Shown: positions 8,100 to 17,781, counted from the first letter of the stretch. The stretch is DNA of 64,000 bases from Thermoleophilia bacterium (GCA_041393415.1 JAWKKE010000001.1:372001-436000); one strand, 5' to 3'. A program made the numbers and translations. The notes: generated by a model not told the origin, from the letters alone.

Positions 8100-11000
8100 T
8101 CACACGTCTGCCACAGCAGAACGCGCGACGGCGAGGAGTGCCAGGTCGTCGGTGAGCAAACCGTCGGTGAAATCGACCACTGCGGCGGCGACGCGTTGCA
8201 CCGCAGTCACAGGGTCGAGCATGGCGGCTTCGTTGAACAGCGCCCTCAGCCGCGGCTCACCGAACAGCACCCCCATCGCCCGCGCCTCGATGAGACCGTC
8301 GGTGTAGAGAAAGAGAAGCTCGTCGGGAGCGAGCGTTGTCTCCGCTCCAGCGAAGGCCATGTCGGGAAACGCACCGACCACCGGGCCCGTGGGATCGAGT
8401 TCGTCAACCGTCCCGTCGCGACGCATGACGAAGGCCGGCGTGTGTCCGGCGTTGCAGTACGCAAGACGCCCGCCACGATCATCGATTACGCCGAAGAACA
8501 CGGAGGAGAAGACCTCGGGCGCAGAGGCGCGCAGGAGCACTTCGTTGACCGCGCGCATCACCTCGGCGGGCGACTTCTCGCGCTCCACTGCCTGCGCGCG
8601 CAGAGCGTTCTTCACCACCGAGGTGGTTACCGCGGCCTCGAGCCCCTTGCCGGACACGTCGCCGACGACAACGCCGACGACCCCCTTGGTCAACTCGAAG
8701 AGATCGTAGAAGTCGCCGCCTACCCGCGCCGCGACGGTGGCCGAGTGGTAGGCATGAGCGAAGTGGAAGCCCGGGATGCTCTCGGGCATAGCCAGTAACG
8801 CCCCCTGCAGAGTCTCGGCAATCGTATGCTCGTTGGCGAACAAGCGTGCATTCTGGAGCGCCAGCGAGACCGAGAGCGCGAGGCGAGTGGCAAACGTCAC
8901 CTCGCGCTCCGAGAAGCTGGCCACCTCTCCTTTGTTATACACGAGAACGCCGACCACTTCGTCGCCGATCGCGAGCGGCACCGTCAAGACAGCACGTACC
9001 CCCGGTGGACGCGAAGATCCGGCCATGGCGCGGTGATCACCGAGGATATCGTCGAGTACGACCGGACCGCGACGGCGGCGCGCCTCTACCATGAACGGCA
9101 CTTCCTCGTCTGGCCAGGCGCGTCCCACAAGGTCGATCGCGTAGCCGTGCTGGTAGCGCACGACCCAACGTGATCGCTCGGCGAGCGCAATCACACCAGA
9201 GGTCGCGTGCACCGCCCGGCCGCCGGACTCGAGCGCACCGGCGAGAATCGCGTCGCTGTCGAGGGTTGAGTGCAGCAGTCTGCCGGCCTCGTCGAGCGCC
9301 TCACCGAACTGCGCCTCTTCACGTTCCTTCTCGAAGAGCGCCGTATTGTAGATGGCGATCGCCGCCTGGTCGGCAATCCCTTGCGCCAAGCTCACATCAC
9401 GACGTGTGAACCCCCACCGCTGATTGGCGTGATCGATCGTCAGGAGGCCGATCGTCCGTCCGCGCGTCACCAACGGCGCGACGACGCTGATCCGCATCCC
9501 CCAACTCAACGAGACGGATCCTTCCGAGAGAGGTATGGCTTCGTAGTCCACCAGCGCAGCTCGGCCGCTCTCCAGCGAGCGCCGCGCAGGACCGGAGAAG
9601 TCGTCGAGCGCAAAGATGGTGCCGACGGAGAAGGGATGCTCGCCGGCCGCAGCGACGATCGTCATCTCTTCGGCGTCGCTCAACAACGAGATCGTCACGC
9701 GAGCGTCACCGAAGCTCCGCGTGAGCGTCCGTGCCACGGTATCGAGCAACTGGCGCGAGTCTGTCTGCGAGGCGAAGGCGCCGGCGATCGTCAGGAGCAT
9801 CTGCGAGATCTCGAGTTCGCGCGCGGCGCGCCGCTGAGCATCCACCTCAGCGTCGAACAGCCGCGCGTTCTCGATCGCCGTGGCGGCCTGGTCGGCGATC
9901 GCCTCAACAGCCTGGATCTCGTCTGGGCGAAAGCCGGCGCGCGCCGCCGGCGCCTCGAGAATCAGAAGGCCGACGAGCTTGCCTCGCGACGCGATCGGAA
10001 CGTAGAGGCCATACCGCGGCGCGAAGCAATCGCCGAGGAAGTAGAGACGATCGTCTGGTCGCGCCTCGTAGTCGACGACCAGGGTGCTCGGAGCAGAGAA
10101 GATCCCGAGCACGTCACCAGACAGACTATCGAGCGGCGCATCGCCGCGCGCCAGGGGCGCGATTCCAGTCGAGGCGGCGATGTGCAGCATCGTGTTCGCC
10201 GCCTCGAAGAGAGCAATACTGACACGGGAGCCGGGAGCCGAGAGCAAGAGCACCTCGGAGAGCCGGTCGAGCATAGGAGCGAGATCCGTCCACTCGGTGA
10301 GCACCTTCGAGGCGCGCAGGAGCAGATCCGCGAGCTCAAGTTGTGTGTTCAGGGCGTCATAGAGACGCGCATTCTGCAGCGCGCCGCCCAAGACCGAACC
10401 CAGCTTGTCGAGAAAGTCCAACTCCGGCTCGCTGAACTCGCGCCGCGATGCGGTTACGAACACCACGGCCCCGAGGCCTACGCCTCCGGCGACAAGCGAC
10501 GTTCCCACTGTACACAGCGGTCTGTCCGCTGAGTCGACGAAACCGTGCGAGAGCGCGCTGCAGACGGCGCGCGCGCCCCCGACCGTTCGCAGGAGAGTCG
10601 CACACGACAGAGTGCGCTGCCGTGTCGGTTCGTCGCACTCCTCGTCGATGAGCAGCGACCAGTGCTCGTCGCTGCAGAGCCACACTGCCGCGAACGTCAC
10701 ATCCAAGGCTTCGGCGGCTCGCTGCGCCGCGTGAGCGATGGCGTCCGCAGGCTCCCTCACCTCGCGAACGGTGTCGTTGACGACATCGAGCACGAGACTG
10801 AGCTCGCCGGCGCGCTGCAGCAGACGTCTCTGCCGCCTGCGCTCCTCGGCAAGCCGCGATCGCTGCAGAGCGAGGCCGAGCAGATCGGCCAGAGTATGAA
10901 AGAACGCCACATCCTCGGCGTTGACGTCGCGGGGGCGGCAGAAGGCAAGCGTAAGAACACCGAGTCGCGTCTCGCCCACGGCAACAGGCACAGCGATCTG

Positions 11001-12389
11001 ACGATCCGCGACGCTCTGTTCCGATGCTGTACCGTGAGTCGCCATGCAGAGCAACTCATCGCTGCCCTCCACAAAGCAGTCGACGCTGCCGGATTCCAGC
11101 CCCAAATGCGTCGCGAGAGCGTCGAGCACAGCCGCAGCCGCCTGCTCCGGAACGTCTGCCCCGGCGGCGGCTACGTCGGCAAGAACACGAGCGCGCGCCC
11201 ACGAGAGCTCGAGCTGGGCCGAAGCTCGGGCTCGCTCGAGTTCCTCGCTGACAACCGTCGCCAGCATTGCCAGTGCCCTGGACTCGTCGCCAGAGTAGTC
11301 GCGATCACTGCGACCGACGGCAATCTCGCGATAGGGTCCGCCGGACACGGCCAGCGGCGCGCGAAGCGCGAACGCGTACGGCCAGTCGCGCCGCTCCATC
11401 CCGCCATCCGTCACGTATCCGGCGGTGCTGGTCAGCGCCCGTGCGACGACGCTCCCGCACGCACGCGCCGATTCAGCAATGTCCTGGCGCGCACGCATGA
11501 CCGCACGGATCTCGGTCATCGCCATCAGCGTCGCCCTCAATACCGCGTTGCCGGCACGTTCGCGCTCGTGCTCCGCCTCGGAGATCTTGCGCTGACTGAC
11601 CTCGACCAGCACGACAGCGATACCCACGCTGACGGGGAGCACTCGGACCTCGAACCAGGCATGCCACCTCTCCACGTAGAGCTCGATGGACGTCTTGTTG
11701 CCCTCGTCCATGGCGGCACGCAAGGACGACTCGTAGTCGGCGTCAGAGAGCTCCGGGAGCAGTTCGAATAGCGTGCGTCCTTGCAGAGGCTCGCCGGTAG
11801 ACCTCAGGTACGCCAGCAGCGCCTCGTTGACGCTGAGCAGCCGCCAGTCCCAGTCCAGCAGCGCAAACCCGTCATCGCACGTCTCCAGAACGTCGGCCAG
11901 ACTCGTTCTCAGGTCATTCCGCGCGGTCTGTACCGCCGACTGGACACCATCGGAAGTTCCGCCCGCGAGGAGACGTTTGCGCATCAGCACCTCAGTGCCG
12001 CCATCAAAGCGAAAATCGACGTGGTCGACGAGGCGCCCGATAAGAAAGAGACCACGACCGCCAAGACTCGCCAGATCCGGCGTCTCGTCGAGTGGGAAGA
12101 GAGACGGATCGAAGCCCTGACCGTCGTCGCGCACCGAGATGACGAGTTCTTTGGCGTCGCAGTGCAGGCCGACTTCGATGGCTCCGGCACCCAGACTGTG
12201 GCTGAGAGCGTTAGTTGCCGCTTCCATCACGGCGAGGACAACTGCGTCACTCGCCTCTTCGTCCATCGGCAACTGCCGCAAGAAATCACGGATGCGGTCA
12301 CGGGCGCGCGGCAGACGTGCGGCATCGCGCGCCAGAGTGAACTCAAGACGAATGTGGGGACCGTCCGCGCTCGTGTCTGAAGGACTCAC
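8100..12389 (-). CDS. Giant sensor: HATPase + PAS + multiple GAF + SpoIIE/RsbU-type PP2C phosphatase
   Basis: A 1429-residue soluble protein. Residues about 12-140 are an RsbW-like ATPase (VVLAVMEAATNALSHS, RDDGQGFDP, GGRGLFLIGRLVD). Residues 165-270 form a PAS domain (DDGFALLDWDWRLLSVNEA). From about 300 to 1180 there are five or six GAF-like repeats, several ending in the characteristic ALQNARL / AIENARLFD helix. Residues 1195-1425 are a PP2C-type phosphatase with GGDFYDLFEL, GDVSGKGLEAA, NAGHTPAFV, YTDGLIEAR and LTDDLALLAV, so its metal-binding acids are intact. It should dephosphorylate a STAS anti-anti-sigma factor in response to ligands. The GTG start at 12389 has only a weak ribosome site. 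Confidence 0.9.
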   Translation of the reverse strand: MSPSDTSADGPHIRLEFTLARDAARLPRARDRIRDFLRQLPMDEEASDAVVLAVMEAATNALSHSLGAGAIEVGLHCDAKELVISVRDDGQGFDPSLFPLDETPDLASLGGRGLFLIGRLVDHVDFRFDGGTEVLMRKRLLAGGTSDGVQSAVQTARNDLRTSLADVLETCDDGFALLDWDWRLLSVNEALLAYLRSTGEPLQGRTLFELLPELSDADYESSLRAAMDEGNKTSIELYVERWHAWFEVRVLPVSVGIAVVLVEVSQRKISEAEHERERAGNAVLRATLMAMTEIRAVMRARQDIAESARACGSVVARALTSTAGYVTDGGMERRDWPYAFALRAPLAVSGGPYREIAVGRSDRDYSGDESRALAMLATVVSEELERARASAQLELSWARARVLADVAAAGADVPEQAAAAVLDALATHLGLESGSVDCFVEGSDELLCMATHGTASEQSVADRQIAVPVAVGETRLGVLTLAFCRPRDVNAEDVAFFHTLADLLGLALQRSRLAEERRRQRRLLQRAGELSLVLDVVNDTVREVREPADAIAHAAQRAAEALDVTFAAVWLCSDEHWSLLIDEECDEPTRQRTLSCATLLRTVGGARAVCSALSHGFVDSADRPLCTVGTSLVAGGVGLGAVVFVTASRREFSEPELDFLDKLGSVLGGALQNARLYDALNTQLELADLLLRASKVLTEWTDLAPMLDRLSEVLLLSAPGSRVSIALFEAANTMLHIAASTGIAPLARGDAPLDSLSGDVLGIFSAPSTLVVDYEARPDDRLYFLGDCFAPRYGLYVPIASRGKLVGLLILEAPAARAGFRPDEIQAVEAIADQAATAIENARLFDAEVDAQRRAARELEISQMLLTIAGAFASQTDSRQLLDTVARTLTRSFGDARVTISLLSDAEEMTIVAAAGEHPFSVGTIFALDDFSGPARRSLESGRAALVDYEAIPLSEGSVSLSWGMRISVVAPLVTRGRTIGLLTIDHANQRWGFTRRDVSLAQGIADQAAIAIYNTALFEKEREEAQFGEALDEAGRLLHSTLDSDAILAGALESGGRAVHATSGVIALAERSRWVVRYQHGYAIDLVGRAWPDEEVPFMVEARRRRGPVVLDDILGDHRAMAGSSRPPGVRAVLTVPLAIGDEVVGVLVYNKGEVASFSEREVTFATRLALSVSLALQNARLFANEHTIAETLQGALLAMPESIPGFHFAHAYHSATVAARVGGDFYDLFELTKGVVGVVVGDVSGKGLEAAVTTSVVKNALRAQAVEREKSPAEVMRAVNEVLLRASAPEVFSSVFFGVIDDRGGRLAYCNAGHTPAFVMRRDGTVDELDPTGPVVGAFPDMAFAGAETTLAPDELLFLYTDGLIEARAMGVLFGEPRLRALFNEAAMLDPVTAVQRVAAAVVDFTDGLLTDDLALLAVARSAVADV

Positions 12390-12470
12390 CGTTCGCTGAA
12401 ACCGTTCCTGGGGGGCCGCTGCAGGCCTAGTCTAACGCCGCCGCCTCCACGCTACGGCAACGCGCGACGG

Positions 12471-12890
12471 CTAGTCGAAGCAGCGGTAGCGGAACACCTC
12501 CGCGCCCGACTCGCTCGAAAGGTCAACACCCTTCGGCGTCAGCAGGAGGATGCTCTCGCCAATGCGATACATGTTCCCGTCCAGCGCGTACGCGAGGCCG
12601 GCACAGAAATCCACGACGCGCTCGATCAACGCTCGATCGCGAGCGTGGACGTCGACGATCACGGGGACACTCGACTTGAGACGGTTGCCGATACTCTCCA
12701 CATCGTCGAAGGCGTGCGGCACCGCAAGAAAGAAATCGCGCGAGGTCTGACGCACGAGCACGAGCGTGTGCGCCCCGTCGTGTTCCTCGGCGTGGTCCTC
12801 GTAGTGCTCGTAGCGTTCGTCGTCGTACTCATCCTGATCGCCGCCGCCGAAGTAACCGACGGCCTTGCGCAACGATTGACCCACACCCAT
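12471..12890 (-). CDS. sepF: Cell division protein SepF
   Basis: A 139-residue SepF. The N-terminal MGVGQSLRKAVGYFGGG is the short membrane-binding helix. An acidic, flexible linker (residues 18-40) follows, then the FtsZ-binding core with DVESIGNRLKSSVPVIVDVH, RVVDFCAGLAYALDGNMYRI and LLLTPKGVDL. SepF dimers polymerise on the membrane and anchor or bundle FtsZ; in actinobacteria it is the main FtsZ membrane anchor. Here it stands alone rather than in the usual ylm/dcw cluster. The ATG at 12890 follows GGAGGG closely. Confidence 0.93.
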   Translation of the reverse strand: MGVGQSLRKAVGYFGGGDQDEYDDERYEHYEDHAEEHDGAHTLVLVRQTSRDFFLAVPHAFDDVESIGNRLKSSVPVIVDVHARDRALIERVVDFCAGLAYALDGNMYRIGESILLLTPKGVDLSSESGAEVFRYRCFD

Positions 12891-13076
12891 GATCCCTCCA
12901 CGTTCAAGTCACACACGAGCGCGTCGCAGTTGTCCAGTCTTCGTCGACGCGCGAGATCCTCTGTCGTCACCACAGCTTCGCCACGCGCGCGCGTATGCCT
13001 CCCCGGCCCGGGTATAGTGCGCGTAGCACCGAATCATGTACGCCGCCACTGCGTAGCCGCGACCGAGGAGCACATA

Positions 13077-14054
13077 ATGGGCACACGACGCCTCGCCATC
13101 ATCGTCTTCGCCAGCCTGGCCCTCGCGCTCCTCGCGACTGGCTGTGGACTATCGCGCAGCGAGACCGGCAGCCCCAGCCCTTCGGCCAGCGGCGTCACGA
13201 CGGAGCCAACGTCCACCTCGAGCGTCGCACCCAGCAGCTCAGTGAGCCCCTCACCATCAACCTCAACCTCAGCTTCACCCTCCACCACTAGGACCGTCTC
13301 GGTGTACTTCCTCCGCGGCAACTACGTGGGCGTGACCCATCGCCAGGTGAACGTCGCCGCGACCATCGCAGACGCGGCCCTCGAAGCGCTCCTGGCCGGC
13401 CCGACGGCGGAAGAGCAGGCCGCTGGGCTCCACACACAGATTCCACCAGGTACTGAGTTCCTCGGCCTCACCGTCGCCGACGGCGTCGCGACAGTCGACC
13501 TGAGCGGGGAGTTCGGCGCGGGCGTCGACCCGATCGAAGACCGCGGCCGACTCGGTGAAGTCGTCTACACGCTGACGCAGTTCCCCTCCATCGAGAGCGT
13601 CAACTTCCGCCTCGACGGTAAGCCTTTGGTGTTCCGTCGCGAAAACGGCAGCGCCATAGGCCGGCCGCAGTCACGTCTCACCTTCGAAGACGTGACGCCG
13701 GCGATTCTCGTGGAGCGGCCGGCGGTCAACGACACCGTGGAGAGCCCCCTCGTCGTGTCGGGCACGGCGAACACGTTCGAGGCTCAACTGATGGTCCGGG
13801 TGCGCGACGGAGAGGGCAACACTCTTGTCAGCGAGAGCGCCATGGCGACGTCTGGTTCGGGCACGCGCGGCACATTCAACGAGACACTGCGCTTCTCCGC
13901 AACAACGCCCACGATCACGCTTGAGGTCTATGAGATCTCGGCCGCCAGCGGACGGCCTATCCACGTCGTCAGTATCCCCCTGAACATGGTGAGCGCCAGC
14001 GCCAGTCCGTCATCTTCTCTGGCGCCTTCGCCGTCTGCGTCGGCGACGCAGTGA
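13077..14054 (+). CDS. GerMN and Gmad2 domain lipoprotein
   Basis: A 325-residue lipoprotein. The signal peptide MGTRRLAIIVFASLALALLA ends in an ATGC lipobox (Cys23), followed by a Ser/Pro/Thr-rich linker to about residue 75. The GerMN (sporulation/spore germination) domain covers about 77-195, with VNVAATIADAALEALLAGP and GVATVDLSGEFGAG. The Gmad2 immunoglobulin-like domain follows (about 205-310; VERPAVNDTVESPLVVSGTA). In non-sporulating actinobacteria such proteins sit on the cell envelope; LpqB shares the GerMN module. The ATG at 13077 is followed at once by the signal peptide. Confidence 0.88.
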   Translation: MGTRRLAIIVFASLALALLATGCGLSRSETGSPSPSASGVTTEPTSTSSVAPSSSVSPSPSTSTSASPSTTRTVSVYFLRGNYVGVTHRQVNVAATIADAALEALLAGPTAEEQAAGLHTQIPPGTEFLGLTVADGVATVDLSGEFGAGVDPIEDRGRLGEVVYTLTQFPSIESVNFRLDGKPLVFRRENGSAIGRPQSRLTFEDVTPAILVERPAVNDTVESPLVVSGTANTFEAQLMVRVRDGEGNTLVSESAMATSGSGTRGTFNETLRFSATTPTITLEVYEISAASGRPIHVVSIPLNMVSASASPSSSLAPSPSASATQ

Positions 14055-14124
14055 GAGCACCGACACACCACAGCGGTCGAGGCTCAGCGCTTGACACGAG
14101 AGTTCGCCGGCGACTGGAGCCCGC

Positions 14125-14880
14125 GTGAACAGCGACGATCTGCGCCGTCTCCTTGACGAAGTGTCGAGCGGCAAACTGGCAGTCGAGGCGGCGTTCGACC
14201 GACTCGCGCGACTGCCCTACGACGACCTCGGCTTTGCGCACATCGACAACCATCGCGCTCTGCGCCGCGGCAGCCCCGAAGCCATCTTCTGCGCCGGCAA
14301 GACAGCGGCCCAGGTCGTCGCCATCGCCGAGCGCATGGTCGACTACGGCCATCGCAACATCCTCGCGACCCGCGCGGACCGCGATACGCTGGAAGCGCTG
14401 CGCCAGCGCGTACCGGTCCGCGTTCACGAGGAGGTCAGACTGGCGGTAGTGAACCCGGTCGAGATTCATCTCACAGGCAGCGTTTGCGTGTGCACCGGCG
14501 GCACATCAGACATCGCAGTAGCCGAAGAGGCGGCGATCACCGCCGAGTGCTCGGGCAGCAGGGTTGAGCGCCTCTACGACGTCGGGGTCGCCGGCATCCA
14601 CCGCCTGCTCGACAAACAGGAGGTACTTACCGGCGCAAACGCAGTGGTCGCCGTCGCCGGCATGGAAGGCGCCCTGGCGAGCGTCATCGGCGGCCTGGTG
14701 CGCTGCCCGGTCATTGCCGTCCCGACAAGCATCGGCTACGGCGCCTCGTTTGGGGGAGTCGCGGCACTGCTGTCGATGTTGAACTCGTGCTCGCCGGGCG
14801 TCTCTGTCGTCAACATTGACAACGGTTTCGGCGCCGGTTACCAGGCCGCCACGATCAATCGGATGGCGGCCGGCGCTTGA
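14125..14880 (+). CDS. larB: LarB, pyridinium-3,5-biscarboxylate mononucleotide synthase
   Basis: A 251-residue LarB. The N-terminal region (LRRLLDEVSSGKLAVEAAFD ... DLGFAHIDNHRALRRG) and the C-terminal PurE-like Rossmann domain (CVCTGGTSDIAVAEEAAITA, DVGVAGIHRLLD, VPTSIGYGASFGG) match the family. LarB carboxylates and hydrolyses nicotinic acid adenine dinucleotide in the first step of the nickel-pincer cofactor used by lactate racemase-type enzymes. GTG at 14125 has GGAG 5 bases ahead. LarC and LarE are absent from the window. Its 3' end overlaps the convergent S9 peptidase by 26 bases. Confidence 0.9.
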   Translation: MNSDDLRRLLDEVSSGKLAVEAAFDRLARLPYDDLGFAHIDNHRALRRGSPEAIFCAGKTAAQVVAIAERMVDYGHRNILATRADRDTLEALRQRVPVRVHEEVRLAVVNPVEIHLTGSVCVCTGGTSDIAVAEEAAITAECSGSRVERLYDVGVAGIHRLLDKQEVLTGANAVVAVAGMEGALASVIGGLVRCPVIAVPTSIGYGASFGGVAALLSMLNSCSPGVSVVNIDNGFGAGYQAATINRMAAGA

Positions 14881-16804
14881 GGTAGCGCTCGAACCACTCG
14901 AGCACAATCTCGAACCGCTGCACACGGTGAACCGGACTGCCCGAACGAGTGAGCTCGTGCGACTCCTTCGGAAAACGTACGAGCTCAACCGGCTTGCGCA
15001 GAAGACGCAAGGTGACAAACAGTTGTTCGGCTTGCTCCACGGGACAGCGGAGATCGTCTTCGGAGTGAAGAATGAGGAGTGGCGTCTCGATGGCGGCGGC
15101 GTAAGTTGCCGGTGAGAGGCGCAGGTACGTCTGTGGGTCCTCGTAGAGGAACGCGCCGGTGTAGCCCTTGAGGTCCCAGCCCATGTCGCTCGAGCCCCAC
15201 TGTGACACGAATTGATTCACGGCGCGCTCCGAAACAGCCGCTTGAAAACGCGTCGTGTGCGCGACGATCCACGAAGTCATGAAGCCGCCGTAGGAGCCAC
15301 CCATGACACCGAGCCGCTCGGGGTCGATGAACTCGAAACGGCGGAGCGCCTCGTCGACCACCGCCATGCAGTCGTCGTAGTCGACCGAACCCCACCCCGT
15401 GCCCTCGGAGCCGTCGCCACGGATGGCGCGGCCCCACGCTTCGCTGTAGCCCGACGACCCGCGCGGATTGGCGTAGACGACGACGTAGCCGGCGCCTGCG
15501 TACACCTGGAACTCGTCGAAGAAGGCCGAGTCGTACTGGGAAAACGGTCCGCCGTGGATGTTGAGGAGCATCGGATAGCGACGGCCCGGAACGAAGTCTG
15601 CCGGCCGCATCACCCACGCCTCGACCTCGGCTCCGCCGGTCGAGACGGCCGTGAAGCGCTCCGGAGCGACCAACTCGCGCTGCGCGACGAACTCATGGGC
15701 AACGTCGCTCAGCCGGCGTGCCCCGTTGTACACCTCCGAGGGCCGCGTAGGCGACGAGGCCGTGTGTACGATGCTGCCGGCACGAACGTCGAACCCCGTG
15801 ACCGTGGGCACGCCACCGACGACCAGACGCGGTTGCTCGGTGCGCGTGGCACGGTAGAGGTGCGTGACGCCCGCGTCCTCCACCGCAAAGACCACGCCGT
15901 CGCCGTCCCAGACGGGCTCCCGGAGCGGCGGGTAGGGAGCACAATTGCGATCGAGCGACGCCGTCACGGTATGCATGACGCCACTCTGCGCGTCGACGAG
16001 CGCGATCTGGCCGTGTCGGGGATCGTCGAAGACACCCGGGAAGTACTGAGCCGCCAGCCAGGAGCCGTCGGCAGACCAAGAGACGAGATCGATAGCGCCG
16101 CGGCCATCGGTTAGCCGGTGCGGCTCTCCACCAGTTGCGGCGACAACGTAGATATCGCGCACGATCTCGGTGTCCCAGAACGGGTGACGCGCGGAGACGA
16201 AGGCGATGCGCGCGCCGTCTGGCGACCACGCCGGGCAAGCATCCTCGAAGTCTCCGCTCGTGAGCTGTCGCGGCGGCGCACTGCCCTCGGCGGACACGAT
16301 GAAGACGTGCGCCGGACGGTCGGCCGTCCACCCCACGTGCTCCAGCTTGTACTGCAGACGCGTGAAGCGCCGCGGACGGCGGCGACGCTCATCGCTCTCA
16401 TCGTAGTCCGCATCGCGCACGCGAGAGACGAACGCCAGGGCCGCGCCGTCCGGCGACCACACGGCGTCCGTGACGTCTTCTGTAAGGTCGGTGAGCCGCT
16501 TCGGTTCGCCGCCGGTCGCGTCGACGACGTAGAGCTGGCGAACCTTTGCGTCGCGATGGGAGGTGAAGGCGATCCGCGCACCGTTTGGCGACCAGCGCGG
16601 AGCGACAGCGTCCCCGGCGCCGGTCTCGAGCCGCCGCGGCGCGGCCGACCCGTCGGTCACCGCGATCCAGATAGACCCCACGTAGTCGTTCGTCGCACGA
16701 TCGATCCGTGTCGCAACGTAAGCGACATGCGTCCCATCGGGCGAGAGCCTCGGATCGGTCGCTGCAGACAAGGCGAAGACGTCGTCAGGGATCATTCCGC
16801 TCAT
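14855..16804 (-). CDS. S9-family prolyl oligopeptidase / acylaminoacyl-peptidase-like
   Basis: A 649-residue enzyme without signal peptide, so cytosolic. Residues 1-390 form a TolB-like beta propeller with repeated SPDG / SPNGARIAF / SADGSW blades. The C-terminal alpha/beta-hydrolase domain carries the nucleophile in GGSYGGFMTSWI, the acid in HSEDDLRCP and the His in ESHELTRSG. A NIHGGPFSQY oxyanion loop is also present. Such S9C peptidases trim short or acylated peptides. ATG at 16804 is preceded by AGAGAGG. It is downstream of the 55-residue membrane protein gene with a 110-base gap. Confidence 0.92.
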   Translation of the reverse strand: MSGMIPDDVFALSAATDPRLSPDGTHVAYVATRIDRATNDYVGSIWIAVTDGSAAPRRLETGAGDAVAPRWSPNGARIAFTSHRDAKVRQLYVVDATGGEPKRLTDLTEDVTDAVWSPDGAALAFVSRVRDADYDESDERRRRPRRFTRLQYKLEHVGWTADRPAHVFIVSAEGSAPPRQLTSGDFEDACPAWSPDGARIAFVSARHPFWDTEIVRDIYVVAATGGEPHRLTDGRGAIDLVSWSADGSWLAAQYFPGVFDDPRHGQIALVDAQSGVMHTVTASLDRNCAPYPPLREPVWDGDGVVFAVEDAGVTHLYRATRTEQPRLVVGGVPTVTGFDVRAGSIVHTASSPTRPSEVYNGARRLSDVAHEFVAQRELVAPERFTAVSTGGAEVEAWVMRPADFVPGRRYPMLLNIHGGPFSQYDSAFFDEFQVYAGAGYVVVYANPRGSSGYSEAWGRAIRGDGSEGTGWGSVDYDDCMAVVDEALRRFEFIDPERLGVMGGSYGGFMTSWIVAHTTRFQAAVSERAVNQFVSQWGSSDMGWDLKGYTGAFLYEDPQTYLRLSPATYAAAIETPLLILHSEDDLRCPVEQAEQLFVTLRLLRKPVELVRFPKESHELTRSGSPVHRVQRFEIVLEWFERYLKRRPPSD

Positions 16805-16914
16805 GCGGTGCCTCTCTCTCGGCTTCCGTTCCGCGCTCACTCTACCGTCTGGCGAAGCGCGCGACGAGACGAGACGCGGTTGACGTTCGCGTCGCGGAGT
16901 CCAGGAGAGTGTTG

Positions 16915-17082
16915 TCAGCGACGACGGCGCGGCACCAACGCGCCAAGTCCTCGGCGCTCGCCACGAAATCGAGCCAGCATGGCGACGAGACCGATGGCGA
17001 CGGCGCCTATTCCCAGCAGAATGGCGTAGCCGGCCCACGCCGGCAACGGCGTCTGACCCACGAGGAGAAGCACGTCCGTCAC
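16915..17082 (-). CDS. 55-residue single-span membrane protein
   Basis: Starting with GTG at 17082, whose GTGA overlaps the stop of the flavodoxin-like gene, the frame gives a 55-residue product. One hydrophobic span (AGYAILLGIGAVAIGLVAML) is followed by a positively charged tail ending in five basic/proline residues (PRRRR). The arrangement predicts one membrane helix with the C-terminus in the cytoplasm. The four-base stop/start overlap supports translational coupling. I do not recognise the family. Confidence 0.5.
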   Translation of the reverse strand: MTDVLLLVGQTPLPAWAGYAILLGIGAVAIGLVAMLARFRGERRGLGALVPRRRR

Positions 17083-17591
17083 GAGTTCACTGTCGCAGCG
17101 TAGGCACGTGCCAGATCCTCACCCCACACTCGTGCACGGTCGAGCTCACCCTCTTTGAGTGGTCCGTACTTGCCACCGACGATGAAGCCGGTCGGCTTGC
17201 CGAGCGAGCGATAGCCGGCGTGCTCGAGCGACTTTCGAATCGAGGAGGCCGCGCTGCCGAACGGACCGCGGACTTGTGTATCGAATGCCGCCGCATAGCC
17301 GCGTCCGGCCGGCAGCGCCTCGAGCCAGACCTTCATCGGCGGCTGCGAGAGATCAGGCGGCGCCGGGGCATCCGCCGGAGCCACCGAAAGACTCTTGAGC
17401 GTACGCTCGCTCGGCATCTTGAACGCCAGCACCGGCGCCCCCACGACGAGCAAGTCGACACCGCTGAGCGAGGTACTCGACGCCTCCGCGGTGGAGAGTG
17501 CGCGCGTGCCCGCGCCGAGTCCTTCCGCGATCGCGTGTGCGATCGCCGCGGTGTTGCCCCAGAGAGACTCGTAGACGACGACTGCATTCAT
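17079..17591 (-). CDS. Flavodoxin-like protein
   Basis: A 170-residue protein. The N-terminal MNAVVVYESLWGNTAAIAHA is the flavodoxin FMN-phosphate loop (S-x-x-G-N-T), and VDLLVVGAPVLAFKMP is the strand and loop that would cradle the isoalloxazine ring. A late GGKYGPLKEGELDRARVWGE segment closes the fold. It may carry electrons or act as an NAD(P)H-oxidoreductase partner; the partner is unknown. ATG at 17591 is chosen because the fold begins there. Its stop overlaps the start of the 55-residue membrane protein by four bases. Confidence 0.8.
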   Translation of the reverse strand: MNAVVVYESLWGNTAAIAHAIAEGLGAGTRALSTAEASSTSLSGVDLLVVGAPVLAFKMPSERTLKSLSVAPADAPAPPDLSQPPMKVWLEALPAGRGYAAAFDTQVRGPFGSAASSIRKSLEHAGYRSLGKPTGFIVGGKYGPLKEGELDRARVWGEDLARAYAATVNS

Positions 17592-17781
17592 GACACCGCC
17601 ACCCCTTTCGCTGTCCATCGGCAATCTTCAGCGTACACCCCCGACGGACCGTTGCGAGGCCATGCTCCACGGCTCGTCGCCCGGCACGCACGAGAGGCAA
17701 CGAGGGCAGAGCTTGCCGCATGCAACGCCGGGTATATCTCCTTCAGAACAACTCATCACCCACCCTCACGGAGGTGACACC

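Noticed and set aside
9270..10532. A 420-codon plus-strand frame inside the giant PP2C gene
   Set aside because: It is antisense to intact GAF domains, has a shadow-type Arg/Gly/Asp-rich composition, and no ribosome site or domain. Long antisense frames are expected at this GC content.
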